Assembly: GCA_029212965.1 (NCBI GenBank)
Contig: JARGOV010000001.1
Span: 80,818 to 132,919, forward strand
Length of the DNA stretch: 52,102 nt
Source: Porticoccaceae bacterium
Lineage (GTDB): Bacteria; Pseudomonadota; Gammaproteobacteria; Pseudomonadales; Porticoccaceae
Direction of reading: 5' to 3'
A program made the translations under genes and the position numbers. This document shows positions 35,302 to 44,953 of the stretch, piece after piece. The notes beneath the pieces are model-generated. The model searched no databases and was not told where the DNA came from. It saw only the letters and a program-made list of their open reading frames with translations. Position 1 is the first letter of the stretch. Every line of letters starts with the position of its first letter.

Positions 35302-36909
35302 GTGACACAAAAAGAGCAACCACCAACTAGCCCTTCAAGTACTGTTTTCTTTGAAGCGGATGGGCCATCGACCACCACCATGACAGAAGCGCTGCAGCCC
35401 TTTCTCGACAAAAAGAAAGCGCTTGATAACATCGATTACAGTAAACGTCACGCCAAAGGTATGTTGTCGGCGCGTGAGCGAGTTGACCTCTTATTTGATA
35501 AAGACGCCTTTACCGAAATCGCCCCGTTGGCCAGAGAGTGTGACTTGGCAGCCGCGACTAAGCCGGGTGAAACACCGCGTGATGCTATCGTCGTCGGCTA
35601 CGGTAAAGTCAATGGCCGCATGGTGGGTGTCGCCGCCTATGATATGCAGTATCGGGCTGGGTCCATGGGTAAAACCTGCGAGTGGAAGTTTACCCGCCTC
35701 AAACGGCTTATTCTGGAACAAGGCTTTCCTCTGGTGATTCTTACCGAAGGCACCGGTGCTCGATTAGAGGAAGAAGTTAGCTCGCAAGGGGCCTACGACA
35801 ACCCCCAGTTTGCCAATCTGGCTTGCTTAAGCGGTTATGTACCCATTGTCGTTGCCGTGATGGGTCTCTGCATCGGTGGACACGCTAATCTCACGGCCAT
35901 TGGCGACTTTGTGCCAATGACCGAAAACTCAGCGATGATGATTGCCGGTCCACCCCTGTTGAAAAGTAAAATGGGTATTGATACTACCCTCGAAGAACTT
36001 GGTGGAGCCCGTAAGCATGTAGAGGAAAGCGGCATGGGAGATCTACTCGTTACCGATGAAGAAACATGCATCGACAAAATTAAAGAGTTCCTTAGCTATC
36101 TTCCGAACAACTGTAACGAGTCCCCTCCGCAACGACCCACCCGCGATGATCCCGAGCGCCTGTGCAGTGAGTTGCGTGATATCGTGCCCACCGATTTACG
36201 CTTTGCCTACGATATTAAAAAGATTATCCACGGGCTCGTCGATGATGGGAAGTTTTTTGAGTTTAAACCCTACTTTGCTCAAAATATTGTTACCTGCATG
36301 GCTCATATGGACGGCCGCGTCGTTGGCTTTATCGCCAATCAACCCGCCTATATGTCCGGCACTCTCGATATTAAAGCCTGCCAAAAAATCAGTCGGTTTA
36401 TCAATTTCTGCGATTGTTTTGGTATTGCTCTGATTTTTCTGCAGGATATTCCCGGCTACTATCCCGGGCCACAATCAGAGCTTGACGGTATTATTCGCTG
36501 GTCGACCCGCCTGCTCTATGAAATCGAGCATGCCACCGTGCCTCGTTTTACTGTCATGCTACGTAAGGCTTTTGGTTTAGCCCACTATGGGATGAACAGT
36601 CTTGGCATGCAGCCGAACATGCTGGTCGCTTGGCCATTGGCCTCCTTTAGTGCTATTTCACCAGACGATGCTGTCGATATTCTTTTTGGTCGCGTCTTGG
36701 CTGAAATGGAAAATGGAGAGGAGCGTAGACAAGAATTGGTTGCGGAATTTAAAGCCAAAACAACTATTTTACCCGCAGCCGAAGCGGCTCTCGTTGACGA
36801 TGTTATTGATCCCGCTGATACTCGAAAAGTATTGATCAGGGCTCTGGAAATGGCCAAAAATCGTCGCCCAGGACACCCCTTTAAACGTCGAGGTATAACG
36901 CCGATTTAA
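35302..36909 (+). CDS. Acyl-CoA carboxyltransferase (PCC/MCC beta-like)
   Basis: 535 residues of the biotin-dependent carboxyl transferase family. The N-terminal half has GMLSARERVDLLFDKDAFTE and GGHANLTAIGDFVPMT; the C-terminal half has QPAYMSGTLDIKACQKISRF, FLQDIPGYYPGPQSE and KAFGLAHYGMNS. These correspond to the two crotonase-like halves. It would transfer carbon dioxide from biotin to propionyl-, methylcrotonyl- or another acyl-CoA. The start is GTG 35302 with GGAAG at 35288-35292. No biotin-carrying alpha subunit is encoded in this window, so the partner must be elsewhere; the substrate is therefore open. It could also act as a decarboxylase. Confidence 0.88.
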   Translation: MTQKEQPPTSPSSTVFFEADGPSTTTMTEALQPFLDKKKALDNIDYSKRHAKGMLSARERVDLLFDKDAFTEIAPLARECDLAAATKPGETPRDAIVVGYGKVNGRMVGVAAYDMQYRAGSMGKTCEWKFTRLKRLILEQGFPLVILTEGTGARLEEEVSSQGAYDNPQFANLACLSGYVPIVVAVMGLCIGGHANLTAIGDFVPMTENSAMMIAGPPLLKSKMGIDTTLEELGGARKHVEESGMGDLLVTDEETCIDKIKEFLSYLPNNCNESPPQRPTRDDPERLCSELRDIVPTDLRFAYDIKKIIHGLVDDGKFFEFKPYFAQNIVTCMAHMDGRVVGFIANQPAYMSGTLDIKACQKISRFINFCDCFGIALIFLQDIPGYYPGPQSELDGIIRWSTRLLYEIEHATVPRFTVMLRKAFGLAHYGMNSLGMQPNMLVAWPLASFSAISPDDAVDILFGRVLAEMENGEERRQELVAEFKAKTTILPAAEAALVDDVIDPADTRKVLIRALEMAKNRRPGHPFKRRGITPI

Positions 36910-36977
36910 AGGGCATTGATGCGTCCTCAGCCAATCGCCCCATCAGATAACACGTTTTACGATGACTTGAATAGCTC

Positions 36978-38138
36978 TTAGTCTCGACCAATCGCTTTAG
37001 CCACTTCCCTTTGAAAGTGAATCAGCGCTGGTTCATTGCGACCAAAGGTGCTATGGCTAATTGCGCCACTGCTTAAACCTCTTTGAATACCCTCGACTCC
37101 GGGAATATCTTCTTCCAACACGGTACGTACCGCTAGGTCCATATTTCGCTCCCAGTGGTCTTTAGCCGAAGCTGTTTCAGCGGGTTCGGGAATATAGTAA
37201 TCCATCTGTACGATGCATTCGTTCGGCTTACCGTCAAGCGGGTAAGAGCGCCATAACTCAACGTGATCTCTTTGCATCACTAAACCTGAGTTGGGAAAGA
37301 GTAAATACACAAGCGCTGAGTCGGGCACAATATCCCAACTCTCTTTGGGTTGATCACGCTGTTTATCGATCGATTTGCGAATTACCGCCTCGCGCAGATT
37401 TTGCCCATAAGTATCAAGTAAGCACAGATTATGATGGAGCAATGGACCTACTGTAGTAGCGTGCAGTGGTGCAAAGTGATAGGCCTCGAGGAAAGTATCG
37501 AGCATTAGCTTCCAGTTCATTTTGCAATGTAATCGGCGTTGAGCATAAGGGTGGTAATTTTCAAACTGATAGCTCTGTAAATCTTCGACAAAGCCGTTAT
37601 TCAGCCCACCCAGTTGCGCGTCAATATCAAAGTCCTCACCAGCTGTCGGACACACCCAGATCATGCCGTATTTCTCTATCACCGGCAGCTTTATCAAACC
37701 ATGCTCCGCTTTATCAACGCCGGGGAAACTCACCTGATCAGGCACGATTTTAAGTGCACCAGTGAAGTCATAGGTCCAAGCATGGTAGGGGCAAGTCAGC
37801 CCTGATTGAGCACGACCACAACCCTTGGCTAATTGAGCACCACGATGTCGGCATGTGTTATAAAAAGCATTAATACCGCCCGTCCTGTCTCTTACTAACA
37901 GTATGGGGACACCAGTATCATCGTTGGTAAGAAAGTCGCCGACTCTGGGCAAATCACAGGAAAAAGCCACTAGTAAAGGGTATTTTTTAAAAAGTATATC
38001 TTTTTCTTGAGCGAGCCAGTCTTTGCAGGTATATGAAGCAACTGGGCTTAAATATATATTCTCAACCCGTGTTGTCTGTTTGTTATCGAGCAGCTCAAAG
38101 GCTCGCTCAACCATAGTAATACGCGTCTCTTTTTTCAT
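36978..38138 (-). CDS. Rieske non-heme iron oxygenase, alpha subunit
   Basis: 386 residues. The Rieske cluster ligands are Cys96 and His98 in CRHRG and Cys116 and His119 in CPYHAW. The mononuclear iron site is in DTFLEAYHFAPLH, with His221 and His226 and a bridging Asp/Glu nearby; the third ligand Asp would be in the region EEDIPGVEGIQRGL. The family hydroxylates or demethylates aromatic or alicyclic compounds using electrons from a reductase/ferredoxin. No beta subunit, ferredoxin or reductase gene is adjacent, so this is an orphan alpha subunit. No strong ribosome binding site is seen at 38138; an internal ATG nine codons in is possible. Confidence 0.9.
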   Translation of the reverse strand: MKKETRITMVERAFELLDNKQTTRVENIYLSPVASYTCKDWLAQEKDILFKKYPLLVAFSCDLPRVGDFLTNDDTGVPILLVRDRTGGINAFYNTCRHRGAQLAKGCGRAQSGLTCPYHAWTYDFTGALKIVPDQVSFPGVDKAEHGLIKLPVIEKYGMIWVCPTAGEDFDIDAQLGGLNNGFVEDLQSYQFENYHPYAQRRLHCKMNWKLMLDTFLEAYHFAPLHATTVGPLLHHNLCLLDTYGQNLREAVIRKSIDKQRDQPKESWDIVPDSALVYLLFPNSGLVMQRDHVELWRSYPLDGKPNECIVQMDYYIPEPAETASAKDHWERNMDLAVRTVLEEDIPGVEGIQRGLSSGAISHSTFGRNEPALIHFQREVAKAIGRD

Positions 38139-38342
38139 AGGCTGTTTTTATAAGTCCTTTTCCTGGCGCCTTTCTCAGAGGCTTTACGTGATTGTTATTC
38201 TAATACTGACTAGGCTGGGTAATGCGTAAGTTATTATCGAAGTCCTTAGTTAGAAAAGCAATTGGGAGAAAAGAAGTTCTTTCAAGCAAGGTCCACACGG
38301 GCCACTATGTGGCCATCCTTAACTGAAAAGGGGAATCTTCGT

Positions 38343-39929
38343 TTAATGTTCGCGAGTCGAAAAGAACTCAATCTCTGGATAGCGCTCAATAGCCAAACTT
38401 AAATTGACTCGAGTCGGAGCAAGGTAAGTGAGGTGACCACCACCATCTATCGCCAGGTTATCAGCTGCTTTGCGTTTAAAAGCATCGAGGCTCTTTTCAT
38501 CATCGCTATCTACCCAGCGGGCAGTGTAGATATTGACCGGTTCGTAAATGGCTTCTACGCCGTATTCATCTTTCAGGCGATAGGCGACCACTTCATATTG
38601 CAGTTGGCCAACGGCACCAACTACAATATTGTTGTTCTGTTTGGGATAAAAAACTTGAGTCGACCCCTCTTCTGAAAGCTGTTTCAAACCCTTATGTAAC
38701 TGCTTCATTTTTAAAGGATCTTTTAGCCGTATCGTACGAAATAATTCCGGCGCGAAATGGGGAATGCCGGTAAATTTAAGTGCCTCTCCCTCAGTAAAGG
38801 TATCGCCTATTTGTATGCTGCCATGATTGTGTAAACCTATAATATCGCCGGCAATGGCCTCCGATACGCTACTACGTTCACCGGCTAAAAAACTCACAGC
38901 ATCCGCAATCTTAATGTCTTTGTTAATACGGGCATGACGCATCTTCATACCTTGCCGGTATTTTCCCGAACAAATACGCATAAAAGCGATGCGGTCACGG
39001 TGGCGGGGGTCCATATTAGCCTGAATTTTAAACACAAAGCCTGTTAAGGGTTCCTCGGTCGCTTCTACATGACGCTCGATGGTTTCTCGACCCATCGGTG
39101 GCGGCGCCCATTGCACGAAGTGATTTAGCATCTCACGTACACCAAAATTACCTAATGCAGTGCCAAAAAACACCGGCGTCAAGGTGCCGTTTAGGTAGGC
39201 CTCTATATCAAAAATATTCGTTGCCCCACGAACCAGCTCGATCTCCTCACAAATACGTTCGTATTCGAAACCTAGTAATTCCCGGGCTCCCTCTGAATCG
39301 AGCCCATCAATTTGCACGTCGTCGGAAACCTGACTGCCCTTCCCCTGTTGGTAGACGTGGATTTTGTCCTGATAGAGGTCATAAACCCCTTTAAAGGCCT
39401 TACCCATGCCCAGCGGCCAGTTAATAGGCGCAGCATTAATTTGCAAGACCGTTTCGACCTCATCGAGCACATCGACAGGCTCTCGCACCTCTCTATCCAT
39501 TTTGTTTATGAAGGTCAAGATTGGTGTATCGCGCAGACGGCATACATCCATTAGTTTTATGGTCCGATCTTCTACACCCTTAGCGCCGTCAATCATCATC
39601 AAAACCGAATCTACGGCTGTTAATGTACGGTAGGTGTCTTCAGAAAAGTCGCCATGACCCGGCGTATCAAGTAAATTAACAGTACGGCCATTGTAGGGAA
39701 ACTGCATGACCGAAGAGGTCACTGAAATACCTCTCTCCTTCTCCATCGCCATCCAGTCTGAGGTGGCGTGGCGGTCACTCTTCTTGCCCTTTACAGTTCC
39801 GGCGACCTGAATAGCATTACCAAACAGCAACATCTTTTCAGTCATGGTGGTCTTACCCGCATCCGGGTGCGAAATAATGGCGAAGGTTCTGCGCTTATTT
39901 ACTTCATTGATAAAACTGGCATCGGCCAT
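38343..39929 (-). CDS. prfC: Peptide chain release factor 3
   Basis: A 528-residue translational GTPase that recycles RF1 and RF2 from the ribosome. GTPase motifs: [13 protein letters not shown] (G1), [14 protein letters not shown] (G3) and NKMDRE (G4). The domain order G, II and III and the length match E. coli RF3 (529 residues). It is a single-gene unit. The 377-base gap upstream contains no gene. Confidence 0.98.
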   Translation of the reverse strand: MADASFINEVNKRRTFAIISHPDAGKTTMTEKMLLFGNAIQVAGTVKGKKSDRHATSDWMAMEKERGISVTSSVMQFPYNGRTVNLLDTPGHGDFSEDTYRTLTAVDSVLMMIDGAKGVEDRTIKLMDVCRLRDTPILTFINKMDREVREPVDVLDEVETVLQINAAPINWPLGMGKAFKGVYDLYQDKIHVYQQGKGSQVSDDVQIDGLDSEGARELLGFEYERICEEIELVRGATNIFDIEAYLNGTLTPVFFGTALGNFGVREMLNHFVQWAPPPMGRETIERHVEATEEPLTGFVFKIQANMDPRHRDRIAFMRICSGKYRQGMKMRHARINKDIKIADAVSFLAGERSSVSEAIAGDIIGLHNHGSIQIGDTFTEGEALKFTGIPHFAPELFRTIRLKDPLKMKQLHKGLKQLSEEGSTQVFYPKQNNNIVVGAVGQLQYEVVAYRLKDEYGVEAIYEPVNIYTARWVDSDDEKSLDAFKRKAADNLAIDGGGHLTYLAPTRVNLSLAIERYPEIEFFSTREH

Positions 39930-40306
39930 GGAGGGCTTCCCACATAAAATAGAGGCTGAAATAAATTTTTACATGCACGAGCTTGTACTAGACAAAGTGA
40001 CAGTTCGAGGACTGGCAAAATGGACGCGATTATACAGCCCAGCAACAGGCGAGAACAGGCTGCGTCGAGATACGCACAGAAAGATAGCGTACGCAATGTC
40101 GCTGATGAGTTCTTAATTTAGCGACGAAGGGGGGAGATGATGCTGCTAGGTCAGTATTTAAGTAACGCTGGACGCAACCTGAAGCTAGATGAAACGACAG
40201 GTCAGCCGGTCGAATACAGATGTCTAGGCTCACAACCAACATGGAACCGGCTCTAATAAATTATTATAAGAGCAGCACCTAGAAGAATACCCGGGCTAAG
40301 GGCTTA
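39930..40306. other. Intergenic region upstream of prfC
   Basis: About 380 bases between two genes transcribed to the left. It holds the prfC promoter and the 3' end region of the secreted-protein gene. No hairpin, RNA or open frame stands out. Confidence 0.5.
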
Positions 40307-40948
40307 TTAAGCCTGTCGTCTTCCGGACACATACCGAATGAATAATAGCCCGAAGAGCATTAAATACAGTACCTGTGGCACTGGCACTTGGGCAGTTGCC
40401 GTTAAAAATGGATCTACTTTATCTATGCGCACAGAATAGGCACCGCTGTTATCATTAAAAAAGCCGTCGTTGGTAGCCATAAACAGGTAGAGGGCTGAAG
40501 TAAAATCAGGCACCACCAGGTTGAGTAAATCAGCAATTAAAAAGGCGGGGGTGACACTAGTTGTATCAAGAGTAACTATCTCAGCGGCACTGGTACTCCA
40601 AAGACCAATTAATGAATAAACAGGCAAACCGCGGAAATCCCCTCCCTGATAACCAGGCTTCGTGCAGGTCGAACCCATATCCACTGTACAACCACTGGCA
40701 CTAACATTGAGTAGATCGCCGGGAGTAAAGCCATAGGCTAGATTATTTACCTCAAAGGCTCGTGCAGGATCACCTCGTCCTAGGGCATTAAATTCATTGC
40801 CAGTACCCGTATTATAAAGGTGCCCCCAATCGGTGGCATATAAGCTGTTACGACCATCGACAGTATCAATACCGATTAGGGCTGCATTACTAATTTGACT
40901 CGTAGAGGCAAGGCAAAAAAACATTAATAACAGGGTAATTTTCATCAT
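40307..40948 (-). CDS. Secreted protein with VPxP C-terminal sorting tail (PEP-CTERM-like)
   Basis: 213 residues from ATG 40948 (a second ATG follows at once); a longer reading from 41092 has a non-secretory start. A signal peptide comes first (about 1-23, MKITLLLMFFCLASTSQISN). The middle has no known catalytic motif but includes NDGFFNDNSGAYSVRIDKV, a beta-strand pattern common in extracellular adhesion-like domains. The C-terminus is VPVPQVLYLMLFGLLFIRYVSGRRQA in outline: VPVP, a hydrophobic helix and a basic end, the layout of the PEP-CTERM variant recognised by exosortases in gammaproteobacteria. No exosortase gene is present here. Confidence 0.75.
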   Translation of the reverse strand: MMKITLLLMFFCLASTSQISNAALIGIDTVDGRNSLYATDWGHLYNTGTGNEFNALGRGDPARAFEVNNLAYGFTPGDLLNVSASGCTVDMGSTCTKPGYQGGDFRGLPVYSLIGLWSTSAAEIVTLDTTSVTPAFLIADLLNLVVPDFTSALYLFMATNDGFFNDNSGAYSVRIDKVDPFLTATAQVPVPQVLYLMLFGLLFIRYVSGRRQA

Positions 40949-41200
40949 TTTTCTCAATGGAAAGAGTCTGGAAGTCGTTGGGCGTGATTGTAGAGAAGTT
41001 AGACTTATTTGGTCTTTATTTACGATATTCTGCTGTGTGAGACGATGAGCGGTTGAAAAGTATTTAATCTTCGCCTTTTTAAAAGACACCACATGCTAAA
41101 GAATGTGGCGTAAAGTGCTAGCACAGTTAATCAGAATGTCATCGCAACTCGGCAAAGCCTAAGGTAAAATCGCTGCCATTTCACCCGATGCCATCCTAGT

Positions 41201-42178
41201 ATGAAAATATATCTCGCCCCCATGGAAGGCGTTATCGACCACCACATGCGATATCTACTCAACCAACTGGGCGGTATAGACGTCTGTGTGACTGAGTTTA
41301 TCCGGGTCAGTAAAACGGTGTTACCAAATCATGTTTTTCTTAAAGTATGTCCGGAACTTACCCCACTCAGTGCGCGCATAGCTACAGAGAAATCACAATA
41401 CGGCTCTTCTAATAACACGAGACTCCAACTGCTTGGTAGTGAGCCCGAACTGGTCGCCCTTAATGCACAGAAAGCCGCAAACCTCGGAGCCACAGCGATT
41501 GACTTGAACTTTGGCTGCCCCGCTAAAACGGTCAATCGTAGTTACGGTGGTGCTCGGTTGCTCGATGAAACTACCCTCCTCTACGAAATCGTAAAAGCCA
41601 CGCGGGAACATGTACCTATAGAGACGCTAGTGACTGCCAAAATTCGCCTTGGATACGACGACCGTAGCAGTTATTTACGCAATGCTACTGTTATTGCTGA
41701 GGCTGGTGCTGATGAACTGATTGTCCATGCTCGCTCTAAGGCCGATGGTTACCAACCCCCTGCTTACTGGAGGTATATTCATGAAATACAACGCCATCTC
41801 GATATACCTGTAATTGCTAATGGAGAGATTTGGACGCTTAAAGACTACATCAACTGCCGTGAGCAATCAGGTTGTGACAACGTTATGCTGGGACGCGGCT
41901 TACTGGCACGCCCTGATTTAGCCCTGGCAATCAAGGCTTATCTAGGAGGTGATGAGTATGAATATATGACCTGGCCCCAGATCGCAGCATTAGCCTTGAG
42001 TTTATTTCGCTCAACACAAGCCTATTATTTGCCAAAGCACACCGGCAACCGAATTAAACAGTGGCTGTTTTATTTAATGCGTAGTTATCCCGAAGCGGGT
42101 ATATTATTTGAACACATTAAACGGTCTAGAGATTTTGAATTTATTGAACAAGCGCTAGTAAAACAAACGCTTGCCTAA
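41201..42178 (+). CDS. dusC: tRNA-dihydrouridine(16) synthase DusC
   Basis: 325 residues, a flavoenzyme that reduces U16 in tRNA. The N-terminus KIYLAPMEGVIDHHMRYLL is typical of DusC. LDLNFGCPAKTVNRSYGGA-like sequence (IDLNFGCPAKTVNRSYGGA) holds the catalytic Cys in GCPAKTV. The later blocks VHARSKADGYQPPAYW and GEIWTLKDY distinguish DusC from DusA and DusB. The gene is alone. Confidence 0.95.
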   Translation: MKIYLAPMEGVIDHHMRYLLNQLGGIDVCVTEFIRVSKTVLPNHVFLKVCPELTPLSARIATEKSQYGSSNNTRLQLLGSEPELVALNAQKAANLGATAIDLNFGCPAKTVNRSYGGARLLDETTLLYEIVKATREHVPIETLVTAKIRLGYDDRSSYLRNATVIAEAGADELIVHARSKADGYQPPAYWRYIHEIQRHLDIPVIANGEIWTLKDYINCREQSGCDNVMLGRGLLARPDLALAIKAYLGGDEYEYMTWPQIAALALSLFRSTQAYYLPKHTGNRIKQWLFYLMRSYPEAGILFEHIKRSRDFEFIEQALVKQTLA

Positions 42179-42447
42179 TACTAAACTGTGCGGGCAATGC
42201 CACGCTCAACCGTTTCTCAGCAAAAAATGGCGCTGAATTGTCAATTTTACCAACTTGTACTATTTAAGTTCTTTGCAGTAATTAATATTATTGTTATATG
42301 CTGTGTATTTAATGATATTGAAGTTTGTTAGCTCCGCAGAAATTTCTTAATTAGTCACAATTTTAAACGTTGGGCAGCCAGACTATTGCCTCGACGTTGC
42401 CGGTACTAGACTCTTCGTTTAGCTATTGGCAGTGAAAGAGGCACTGT

Positions 42448-42780
42448 ATGCATCAAAAAATACCTCCAGACTGGAAAATTCAGCGTTCCACACCTTTCTT
42501 CACTCGAAAAAACGTGCCACCGGCTTTACTCAACCATCATAATACGGCAGAGGGTGTCTTTGGTCAGCTCTGTGTAATGGCTGGCACAGTGACATTTTAT
42601 GGTTTTAAAGATAAACAGACATGCGAACCTGAATTGAGCATCATCGTTAGTGCTGGTGAATTTACCACTATTGCACCCCAATATTGGCACCGGGTTGAAC
42701 TCAGTGAGGACGCACAGTTTAATATTAATTTCTGGTCTAAAAAAAACAAAATTGAAAAGCCTCTCATTAATACGCAATAG
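42448..42780 (+). CDS. DUF1971 cupin-like protein (TehB N-terminal domain type)
   Basis: 110 residues that match the DUF1971 domain found alone or fused to TehB: TPFFTRKNVPPALLNHHNTAEGVFGQLCVMAG (landmarks PPALLNHHNT and GVFGQLCV) and IAPQYWHRVELS. It is a small beta-barrel of the cupin type; function unknown, sometimes linked with tellurite resistance, which cannot be assumed here. AGAGGCACTGT precedes the ATG. Convergent with the DUF3047 gene. Confidence 0.85.
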   Translation: MHQKIPPDWKIQRSTPFFTRKNVPPALLNHHNTAEGVFGQLCVMAGTVTFYGFKDKQTCEPELSIIVSAGEFTTIAPQYWHRVELSEDAQFNINFWSKKNKIEKPLINTQ

Positions 42781-42826
42781 CCTTAGTAATTGCATCATTG
42801 ATAAGAGCCCGAGGAAAGAGAGAAGC

Positions 42827-43468
42827 CTAATCGCTAGAAAAAAATAAATCTCCATAATAACTAAAGGCTTTCCCATGGCTATTGTCTGTATCGGTCATCA
42901 CCGCAATGCCATCGATATACCACAAGTCTTCACCAAACTGTTGACGCAGGTCATCACGAACATTTCTTTTCTCTGTCCGCCATTGGCCAATAAAGTCACT
43001 GCCTGATTGAAGAGCTATCATTCGCGCATTATTGGTGTAAGCATTAGGCCAGATACTACCTGCAGGCTGATTACTTGACCAAACATAATTGAGCACTCTT
43101 GTTTTCCACAAGAAAGTGCCTCCACTGATAAGTACATAAATTCGGGCCGGATAGTCGTCACCTTCTTTTTGACGTTCATTTATATCGCCCAGATGTTTCA
43201 GAACTAGCCAGCTCCAGTTTAAATAAGGTGTTTTTTTTAAGTTGATGCGTGTTTTTTTATAAAGAGCCGATGCAGAATTATTGCTTTCTGCTAATAACAC
43301 CTTGTCACCATTGAGCTCGGTAATAGAGTATTGCGTTTGTCCATAAAATCTTTTTTCAGTCCAACCAGAAAGTCCGTCTATGGCAAATTGACTGAGCGCA
43401 GTCGTCTCTGCCTGCAATGGCAAACTCAGTAGCAATAAGCCACATAAAACGCTATAAAATTTAATCAT
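42827..43468 (-). CDS. Exported DUF3047 protein
   Basis: 213 residues with a signal peptide (about 1-20, VLCGLLLLSLPLQA). The mature part is the DUF3047 domain: LSGWTEKRFYGQTQY, PYLNWSWLVLKHLGD, DDYPARIYVLISGG and a late DGIAVMTDTDNS. Function unknown. It ends 30 bases upstream of the next gene region and follows the spermidine-synthase-like gene on the same strand, so they may be cotranscribed. Confidence 0.85.
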   Translation of the reverse strand: MIKFYSVLCGLLLLSLPLQAETTALSQFAIDGLSGWTEKRFYGQTQYSITELNGDKVLLAESNNSASALYKKTRINLKKTPYLNWSWLVLKHLGDINERQKEGDDYPARIYVLISGGTFLWKTRVLNYVWSSNQPAGSIWPNAYTNNARMIALQSGSDFIGQWRTEKRNVRDDLRQQFGEDLWYIDGIAVMTDTDNSHGKAFSYYGDLFFSSD

Positions 43469-43498
43469 GATCGTTATTGGATGCGTTTTATTGACAGC

Positions 43499-44230
43499 TC
43501 ACTTTACTGTTGCCACATAGACTGAATTGCTCGACGTTTCCCCAGTATAGGGGTTGGGAAAAGTAATCGTATGGGCTTCACAATTAAAAAATATGCGGCT
43601 CAATAATTCGCTAAAGGCCTCATCTGGTAATTCATTGGACCACAGCGCAAAGACACCGCCAGAATAAATTTTTTCGGCTAAACGCGTTAAAGACACTTCG
43701 GTATAAAAATTCTGATTGGTATTATTCAACCAGTGACTCGGTGAGTGGTCAATATCGAGTAATACGGCGTGTGTCTTTTTCTGTGGTTGGTTTTTATCAA
43801 CGCGCTCAGTAGCAGTAGCCCATGTAAAAAAATCACCCCATACTAATTCACTACGCACATTCGTAGCAAGAACATCGCCAAGCGGCAGCAAGCTGCGCTG
43901 GTGCCAACTAATAACCGGTTGCATAATTTCTATCACCCGCATCAATTTAATGTCCGGGTCTTTTAAGGCTTCTGCCGCGGTATAGCCAAGACCAAGCCCG
44001 CCGACAACAATTTCTAGGTCTTTTCGATGGCCATTGCGTTTTAAGGCTGCCAGCCCCAGTTTCGATAGTTGTTTTTCAGCCTCAACAAAAAGGCTCGACA
44101 TTAAAAACTCATCGTCCAGCTTTACCTCGAAAATAATTTGATTATTCAGGCGAGGTTCAGAGCGTCGTCTCAAGCTGATATCGCCAATTGGGCTGGGTTG
44201 GCAATCGAGTTCTTCAAATATAAATGACAT
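43499..44230 (-). CDS. Spermidine-synthase-like SAM-dependent protein
   Basis: 243 residues from ATG 44230; a GTG at 44239 is an alternative start. It has a Rossmann-type SAM-binding core: VVGGLGLGYTAAEAL (about 75-90, the glycine motif), MRVIEIMQPVISWH (the acidic residue after strand 2) and LLDIDHSPSHWL (equivalent of the D-x-x-D substrate site region). It resembles spermidine synthases but lacks the usual N-terminal beta-barrel and gate motif, so it may not make polyamine. Substrate unknown. Confidence 0.75.
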   Translation of the reverse strand: MSFIFEELDCQPSPIGDISLRRRSEPRLNNQIIFEVKLDDEFLMSSLFVEAEKQLSKLGLAALKRNGHRKDLEIVVGGLGLGYTAAEALKDPDIKLMRVIEIMQPVISWHQRSLLPLGDVLATNVRSELVWGDFFTWATATERVDKNQPQKKTHAVLLDIDHSPSHWLNNTNQNFYTEVSLTRLAEKIYSGGVFALWSNELPDEAFSELLSRIFFNCEAHTITFPNPYTGETSSNSVYVATVK

Positions 44231-44320
44231 GACTAACACCGTCGTTTTTCTTCAGCCTACTACAATAGTTATTTTTTTACTCCGGATATTTACTACCCCT
44301 GTGATACACGTAGAACGAAT

Positions 44321-44683
44321 TTATGCAAAAACCCTGAATGGACTCAGTTTTCTGGTGAAAAGGGGAATGCCATAAACACTAACCACCAGGGCTAGATGAT
44401 TTAAATTCATTGCCATAAACGGAGCTAATCTGGCAACCGATAAAGTTTTTATCGTCAGTTTTGGAATCAATACCGTGATCGACAAGATAAATATTTTGAC
44501 TTTCACTAGTAATGACGAATTTTCAATGTTTAAGTTTTTAGTCACTCTCACGCTGTCATCGTCGCTCAACGCGTTACCGTTGCTATCTTTAAATACAGCG
44601 GTTGTGGCGCTGCTTTCCTCAATTACAACTTGCGATCTCATGTTGAGCACATTCAGCGCGAACATATTGCTCTCGATCTTCAT
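44321..44683 (-). pseudogene. Hypothetical gene, possibly frameshifted
   Basis: An ATG at 44683 opens a 120-residue frame with a hydrophilic first half (SQVVIEESSATTAVFKDSNG to VTKNLNIENSS). After about residue 60 it turns into a hydrophobic, Leu-rich, unconvincing sequence. In the neighbouring frame, just where the quality drops, the reading becomes ITSESQNIYLVDHGIDSK, then TDDKNFIGCQISSVYGNEF, ending at a stop at 44379-44381. The second version looks more protein-like, so the simplest explanation is one frameshift in a gene of about 105 residues. I do not recognise the product. It could also be an intact short membrane protein or not a gene. Confidence 0.35.
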
Positions 44684-44953
44684 AAGTATATTTGATTAAC
44701 CCTGGCGGCAGCAGGGTAGCCACTCATAAAGGGTGCTAATGGCAAATTGGTGAGGTTGCGAGTTCTAATTAAAAGCATGCTTAGATAAGTGTATTTTTTA
44801 TGCTAACGATGAATCGAGTCAAGGATTGTCTATATCAACTGCAGGCTCTAACCATCGTATTCGCCATAAATTATTGTGAGTATAGACGGTTGCAAAAATG
44901 CTAATATCAAACTTCGCATACTGCGCGCACAAGACTAACAACAAGAGGTAAGT

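Noticed and set aside
38270-38330. Short palindrome GGCCACTATGTGGCC downstream of prfC
   Set aside because: A 6-bp stem with no T run on the transcribed strand is not enough to call a terminator.
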